A stretch of 64,000 bases of DNA, taken from NCBI GenBank assembly GCA_029432815.1, contig JAROBA010000010.1, positions 62,001 to 126,000 on the forward strand, given 5' to 3'. The notes beneath the pieces were generated by a model. The model searched no databases. It saw only the letters and a program-made list of their open reading frames with translations, and was not told the origin of the DNA. Positions 61,932-64,000 of this stretch are shown one piece after another; position 1 is the stretch's first letter; the number at the start of each line of letters is the position of its first letter. This DNA is from Pontiellaceae bacterium B1224. GTDB lineage: Bacteria; Verrucomicrobiota; Kiritimatiellia; Kiritimatiellales; Pontiellaceae. A program made the position numbers and the translations under genes.

Positions 61932-62695
61932 TCCGCGAAATCACCTCCAGCACCAATCCACAGATCAAACACCTGCGCGCGCTCTCCTCCTCCAAAAAGG
62001 CCCGGCAGGAATCCGACACCTTCATCATCGAAGGCTGGCGCGGCATTCAAACTCTGCTCGATCACAAGAGCCCCTACTACAACATCGAACAGCTCGTCAT
62101 TTCCAAGGATTGGAACAAACCGCTCCCCCAAACCATCGACACCCTCGTTCTGCCCGCACACGTCTTTGAAAAAATTTCCGATGTCCGGAACGCCCAAGGC
62201 ATCCTTGCCGTCGTGTCGCCCATCGAAATGGAACACACACTTCCAACCACTGGAAAATTCCTATTGCTCGATAACCTGCGCGATCCCGGCAATCTCGGCA
62301 CGCTCATCCGTTCCGCCGTTGGCTCCGGCTTTGACGGTGTTTTGCTCTATGGCGACTGCGTTGAACCCTTCAACCCCAAAGTCATCCGCTCCACCATGGG
62401 CACCTTCGCCTTTTCCAAAGTCTGGAACATCACGCCGCCCGAACTTTTCCAGACCCTGGAAAACGGATTCGATCTCTGCGTCACCACCGGACTCGACGGA
62501 GAAAACCTCTACGACGCCGCCTTCAGCGATAAAACCATCTTAGTCATCGGCTCCGAAGCCCACGGAGTTTCCGAGGAGTTATCCGAACGCGCCACCAAAA
62601 AAATAACCATTCCCCTGCAACCCGAATGCGAATCCCTCAACGCCGCCATCGCCGGCAGCATCTGCATGTTTCACATGCAGAACAGTCATCGCTAA
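61928..62695 (+). CDS. TrmH/SpoU-family RNA methyltransferase
   Basis: A SPOUT-fold 2'-O-methyltransferase acting on rRNA or tRNA. The 255-residue protein has an N-terminal RNA-binding domain (NPQIKHLRALSSSKKARQESDTFIIEGWRGI) and the catalytic domain with DNLRDPGNLGTLIRSAVGSGFDGVLLYGDCVEPFNPKVIRSTMG, VIGSEAHGVSEEL, and IPLQPECESLNAAIAGSICMFH, the three SpoU motifs. It carries four exact palindromes in 361 bases. Confidence 0.93.
   Translation: MIREITSSTNPQIKHLRALSSSKKARQESDTFIIEGWRGIQTLLDHKSPYYNIEQLVISKDWNKPLPQTIDTLVLPAHVFEKISDVRNAQGILAVVSPIEMEHTLPTTGKFLLLDNLRDPGNLGTLIRSAVGSGFDGVLLYGDCVEPFNPKVIRSTMGTFAFSKVWNITPPELFQTLENGFDLCVTTGLDGENLYDAAFSDKTILVIGSEAHGVSEELSERATKKITIPLQPECESLNAAIAGSICMFHMQNSHR
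62101..62115. repeat. Palindrome copy 32
   Basis: Exact copy, spacer GGA, read as SKDWN. Confidence 0.9.
62241..62255. repeat. Palindrome copy 33
   Basis: Exact copy, spacer CCA, read as LPTTGK. Confidence 0.9.
62413..62427. repeat. Palindrome copy 34
   Basis: Exact copy, spacer AGT, read as SKVWN. Confidence 0.9.
62447..62461. repeat. Palindrome copy 35
   Basis: Exact copy, spacer ACC, read as FQTLE. Confidence 0.9.
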
Positions 62696-64000
62696 ATCGC
62701 TACGCGCTCATTCAGCTGATCGATCCGCTTCACGATTCCCTGGGCCACATCAATCCGACCCTCAAACAGATCAATCAGCGTGCCGTGCCGCGTGAACGGG
62801 TGTTCGTTCAGCGCGCTCTTCTCCAGATAGCCGTTCGCCACAATATGCCGCACAATGCGCTGCACAAACTCCAGCTGATGGCTGTCGAGCGACTGATCGT
62901 TAATGAATTCCGAAAAAAGCGCATTCGCCGCCGCCTGATCCAGTCCCACCAATCCCGCCACCAGTTTCAGCAGCGGTTCGTCGCCGAACGCCTTGCGATA
63001 ATCCTCGGCACTGCCCAGCTCATCCCAAAGCACATGCTCCAGATGGTTGCAGTCGTGCTCGGTCAGTTCCTGATTAAACCGCAGTTTATGCACCACCAGA
63101 TCATTTTCATAATCCTGCAGATAGGCATCCACCTTTTTGCGATAGCTTTGAAATTCGCCTGATCCATATTCGCCCGGATGTTCATTCACCCCCAGCACTG
63201 CATCCTCAAACGAGGTATAATAAATCGTGGTTTTATCCGCTTCCAATAATTGGATCAAATCGCGCAGCGCCAGCCGCACGCGTTCATAATCGAAGGTGTC
63301 CGCCGCCTTCCAGAAGGCATCCGTCTGCACCTCCGCAATCAGTTCCGCCTGCTGTTTCACCTGCGGCAGATTGCCGATTTTCTGCAGATTTTCAGCTGTC
63401 GCCTGCACCTTCATGCGCGGTCTGGAAACCGGCTCGCCGCGCAACGCGGCATATTCAATCGTATACATCAGATAATCGAACCGCTTCGCCAGTTCTTCAT
63501 CCTCAATCGCCGGCACCAGCGGCGCAATCTGCCGTTCCAGTTCGCGCAGCATTTCATCCGAAATCGTCTGCCAGCGTTTTTTCTGATTATACCGATGGAT
63601 AAACTCAATCCGCATCCGATTGTAAAAGCGCGATTCATCAATCTCGCAAACCGTCGCATGCAGTCCATCCACCAGACCTTTGCGATACGCGGCCAAGGCG
63701 TCCGTCTGATGGTCGGCATGCTGCAGCTCCTGCGCAATACGCGCCCGGATGTTAAACAGATTTTCCGAAAGCGACTTCACCGCCTTCGCCTCTTTCCCGT
63801 TTTTATTCGCGCGGAAATACTCGAAGTTGCCGCAATAGTCGAAAATCACAAATGCTTCTTTATCCTGCCCGCCGCCGAACAGGTTTTCACATAAACGCGT
63901 GCCCCGCCCGATCATCTGCCAGAACTTCGCCTTCGACCGCACCCGCTTGAAAAAGACCAGATTCACCAGTTCCGGAATATCAATTCCCGTATCCAGCATA
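62692..64000 (-). CDS. hsdR: Type I restriction enzyme R subunit (HsdR, EcoEI type), C-terminal part
   Basis: About 436 residues of a gene that begins beyond the window. The visible part starts in the helicase C-terminal motor: MLDTGIDIPELVNLVFFKRVRSKAKFWQMIGRGTRLCENLFGG, with motif VI QMIGRGTR, then the long helical C-terminal domain of EcoEI-type HsdR (VSRPRMKVQATAENLQKIGNLPQVKQQAELIAE). HsdR drives DNA translocation and cleavage with HsdM and HsdS, which are not in this window. It converges with the RNA methyltransferase gene, overlapping its end by 4 bases. Confidence 0.85.
   Translation of the reverse strand, partial: MLDTGIDIPELVNLVFFKRVRSKAKFWQMIGRGTRLCENLFGGGQDKEAFVIFDYCGNFEYFRANKNGKEAKAVKSLSENLFNIRARIAQELQHADHQTDALAAYRKGLVDGLHATVCEIDESRFYNRMRIEFIHRYNQKKRWQTISDEMLRELERQIAPLVPAIEDEELAKRFDYLMYTIEYAALRGEPVSRPRMKVQATAENLQKIGNLPQVKQQAELIAEVQTDAFWKAADTFDYERVRLALRDLIQLLEADKTTIYYTSFEDAVLGVNEHPGEYGSGEFQSYRKKVDAYLQDYENDLVVHKLRFNQELTEHDCNHLEHVLWDELGSAEDYRKAFGDEPLLKLVAGLVGLDQAAANALFSEFINDQSLDSHQLEFVQRIVRHIVANGYLEKSALNEHPFTRHGTLIDLFEGRIDVAQGIVKRIDQLNERVAI

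Noticed and set aside
365-62461. Interpreting the 15-bp palindrome as an operator of one regulon
   Set aside because: Most copies lie inside coding regions of unrelated housekeeping genes and in all phases, which does not fit a classical regulon.
1-64000. tRNA genes, rRNA genes, CRISPR arrays or intact insertion sequences
   Set aside because: None could be recognised by reading; short or divergent RNA genes would need a covariance-model search.

Overview
The window reads as an ordinary, gene-dense stretch of a Gram-negative bacterial chromosome. The gene mix suggests the PVC superphylum, most likely Kiritimatiellota (Pontiella-like): Na+-translocating NADH:quinone reductase, a type II secretion system with an oversized secretin, a PEP-CTERM protein, and an McsA-McsB-ClpC operon outside the Firmicutes. 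That assignment is inference; no rRNA or other phylogenetic marker was compared. No tRNA, rRNA, CRISPR array or intact insertion sequence was recognised.

Layout. 1-10.4 kb: a type II secretion operon, gspJ(partial)-K-L-M-D-(GspC/PilP-like)-E-F, tightly coupled; its secretin carries seven extra N-type repeats. 10.4-16.7 kb: a Dabb-domain lipoprotein, then the complete nqrABCDEF operon on the minus strand, followed upstream by a polyprenyl diphosphate synthase. The flavin transferase ApbE, which loads FMN on NqrB and NqrC in characterised systems, lies far away at 51 kb. 18-32.7 kb: an accessory-looking stretch with a lysine 2,3-aminomutase-like enzyme, SelO, an esterase, a PEP-CTERM protein, secreted orphans, an NhaC-type antiporter, an MFS transporter, a GAF protein, small orphans, a NirB-half oxidoreductase and HemW. 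32.8-45.8 kb: housekeeping genes rpmB, rpsN, gltA, a TPR protein, a hexapeptide-repeat acyltransferase-like protein next to glmM, a LolD-type ATPase, ilvE, mcsA-mcsB-clpC and argS. 45.8-46.3 kb: an AT-rich gap between convergent genes with DnaA-box-like 9-mers. 46.3-64 kb: a methyltransferase, a CorC-type protein, mutY, a secreted orphan, ridA, apbE, a TPR/LysM lipoprotein, glycogen phosphorylase, recD2, an FmdB-type zinc ribbon, a transglutaminase-domain membrane protein, a DUF523/DUF1722 protein, murB, a DnaQ-like exonuclease with a signal peptide, a SpoU-type RNA methyltransferase, and the 3' part of a type I restriction HsdR gene.

The most striking signal is not a gene. A 15-bp interrupted palindrome, TTCCAR-N3-YTGGAA, occurs at least 35 times without mismatch (about one per 1.8 kb), plus at least 17 one-mismatch copies. 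About 0.06 occurrences of its ten fixed bases would be expected by chance. Twelve exact copies lie between genes and 23 lie inside genes, in all three reading phases, encoding FQxLE, xPxxG or S[NKR]xW pentapeptides. It resembles, in abundance and dispersal, DNA-uptake sequences or the cyanobacterial HIP1 octamer, but I do not recognise the motif. A second dispersed family of imperfect hairpins built on CACAAAG/CACGAAG occurs three times between genes.
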